The notes under the pieces: model-generated
The model's database searches: none
What the model was told of the DNA's origin: nothing
Seen by the model: only the letters and a program-made list of their open reading frames with translations
Made by a program: the position numbers and the translations under genes
Assembly (NCBI GenBank): GCA_016713645.1
Contig: JADJOU010000004.1
Location: 182,757 to 246,756 of the forward strand
Reading direction: 5' to 3'
DNA: 64,000 nt
DNA from: Bacteroidota bacterium
GTDB lineage: Bacteria; Bacteroidota; Bacteroidia; Chitinophagales; JADJOU01
Shown here: in pieces, positions 63,089-64,000 of the stretch
Numbering within the stretch: position 1 is the stretch's first letter
How the letters are laid out: the number at the start of each line of letters is the position of its first letter

Positions 63089-64000
63089 TTGACTGAATTA
63101 TCATTGAGCATAGGAGACGTGAACCCCATTGATTTATATGGCGTTAACAACAATAAATTAGACAGCTTAAAAAAAGCCTTTCCCCGCTTAAAAATTGTGT
63201 TTAGAGGGGATCAAATCAAAGTCGCTGGAACGGATGAGGACATTGAAAATTTTAGTATAAAAATCAATGAGATATTGGAATACTTGCAGCGATTTGGAAA
63301 GATTACTATCCAAGATATCGAGGAGATTTTATATGAAAAGGAGACTCAGACAAAGTTTTTAGAGCCTGATTTAAAAGACGTGATCGTCTATGGAAATAAT
63401 GGCCATGTGGTGAGAGCGCGCACCCCCAATCAAAAGAAAATGGTGGAGCTCTGCGAAGAAAACGATATTCTCTTTGCACTCGGACCCGCCGGAACTGGAA
63501 AAACATATACCGCGGTGGCTCTCGCTGTAAGAGCATTGAAAGAAAAAAAAGTAAAGCGCATCATCCTCACGAGACCTGCAGTTGAAGCAGGAGAGAGCCT
63601 TGGTTTTCTCCCGGGTGATTTGAAAGAAAAAATTGATCCCTATTTGAGACCACTCTACGATGCACTCGAAGATATGATTCCAGCGGATAAATTGCAATTC
63701 TACAAAGATACGCGCGTGATTGAAGTAGCTCCTTTGGCCTTCATGCGCGGAAGGACTTTGGACCATGCTTTTATTATTTTGGATGAGGCACAGAACTGCA
63801 CACGCCACAACTCAAGATGTTTTTGACGATTAGGGCCCAATGCAAAATGTATCGTCACGGGCGATGAGACACAAATTGACTTGCCGCAACAATGGCAGTC
63901 AGGCTATTTGATGCCATTAGAATTTGAGCCGGGTCTCTGAATTGCCATGATGCGACTTGAGATTATCGATGTAGTCAGACATAAATTAGTAAAAAAATCA
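63089..64000 (+). CDS. PhoH-like ATPase, partial and frameshifted at the window edge
   Basis: From the TTG at 63089 (TELSLSIGDVNPIDLYGVNN) to the right edge. Walker A is LFALGPAGTGKTYTAVALAV; ILTRPAVEAGESLGFLPGDL and IILDEAQN (Walker B) follow. After 63800 the family text is still there but only across shifts: GPNAKCIVTGDETQIDLP, then SGLFDAIRILSRVSGIAMM when three single bases are restored, then IIDVVRHKLVKK. PhoH2-type proteins are RNA helicase/RNase-linked ATPases in stress. The cluster of single-base losses in conserved sequence at the edge looks like base-call error near a contig end. Confidence 0.85.

Overview
The window is AT-rich bacterial chromosome from a member of the Bacteroidota, most likely of the Chitinophagales/Saprospirales type. 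This rests on several signs: type IX secretion C-terminal sorting tails (49.4-57.1 kb), Bacteroidota promoters (TTG, about 19-21 nt, TAnnTTTG) with almost no Shine-Dalgarno sequences, and Bacteroidota versions of ParC, DUF4920, DUF1573, MbnP/MbnH and TrhO. The placement below phylum level is inference. It is not a phage or plasmid: most genes are housekeeping genes in short operons.

Layout. 0-12 kb: end of waaA, miaA, a polytopic membrane protein, parC, a candidate small RNA, tRNA-Lys(TTT), a DUF4920 lipoprotein, a VPATY-repeat peptidoglycan-binding protein, the pnp-rpsO pair, a metal-receptor-like binding protein and an RluA-type pseudouridine synthase. 12-19.3 kb: RluE, Nudix, two coiled-coil proteins, a TrmH methyltransferase and a large AsmA-like protein. 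Several of these are broken by many one-base shifts in short homopolymers. 19.3-24.5 kb is the only accessory region. It holds an inverted-repeat element, a decayed MazF-type toxin-antitoxin pair, a 21-nt tandem repeat, a decayed lipoprotein gene, a decayed DUF1016 nuclease gene, an intact Mrr-type endonuclease, two 210-bp direct repeats placed just after genes, and an 86-nt nested hairpin after mrr. 24.5-44.7 kb: TPR lipoprotein, lipA, hicBA, murQ, AI-2E transporter, SDR, DUF1573, a Rossmann protein, a CapA-like protein continuing through two amber codons into a SPOR-like tail, TraB/GumN, a MutA-like protein, YceI, recN, a DnaJ protein, TetR, a galactokinase-fold protein without catalytic residues, nrdB, corA and trhO. 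44.8-49.3 kb: a candidate copper locus (CNGKC-motif protein, outer-membrane barrel, MbnP, MbnH, WD40 protein with sorting tail). 49.4-57.1 kb: surface proteins. 57.2-64 kb: pyrB, holA, terC, icd, a hypothetical, a SAM-hydrolase family protein and phoH.

Main points of interest: the CapA-SPOR reading, the galactokinase-like pseudoenzyme, the MbnP/MbnH locus with its internal 15-bp hairpin, the repeat-after-gene arrangement at 22.0-24.5 kb, the heptapeptide repeat, and a promoter/terminator-bounded candidate sRNA. Data-quality caution: many frameshifts are single-base losses in short runs, including in conserved genes and at the right edge. Many interrupted genes are therefore probably intact in the organism, and genuine decay and sequencing error cannot be separated from this sequence alone.
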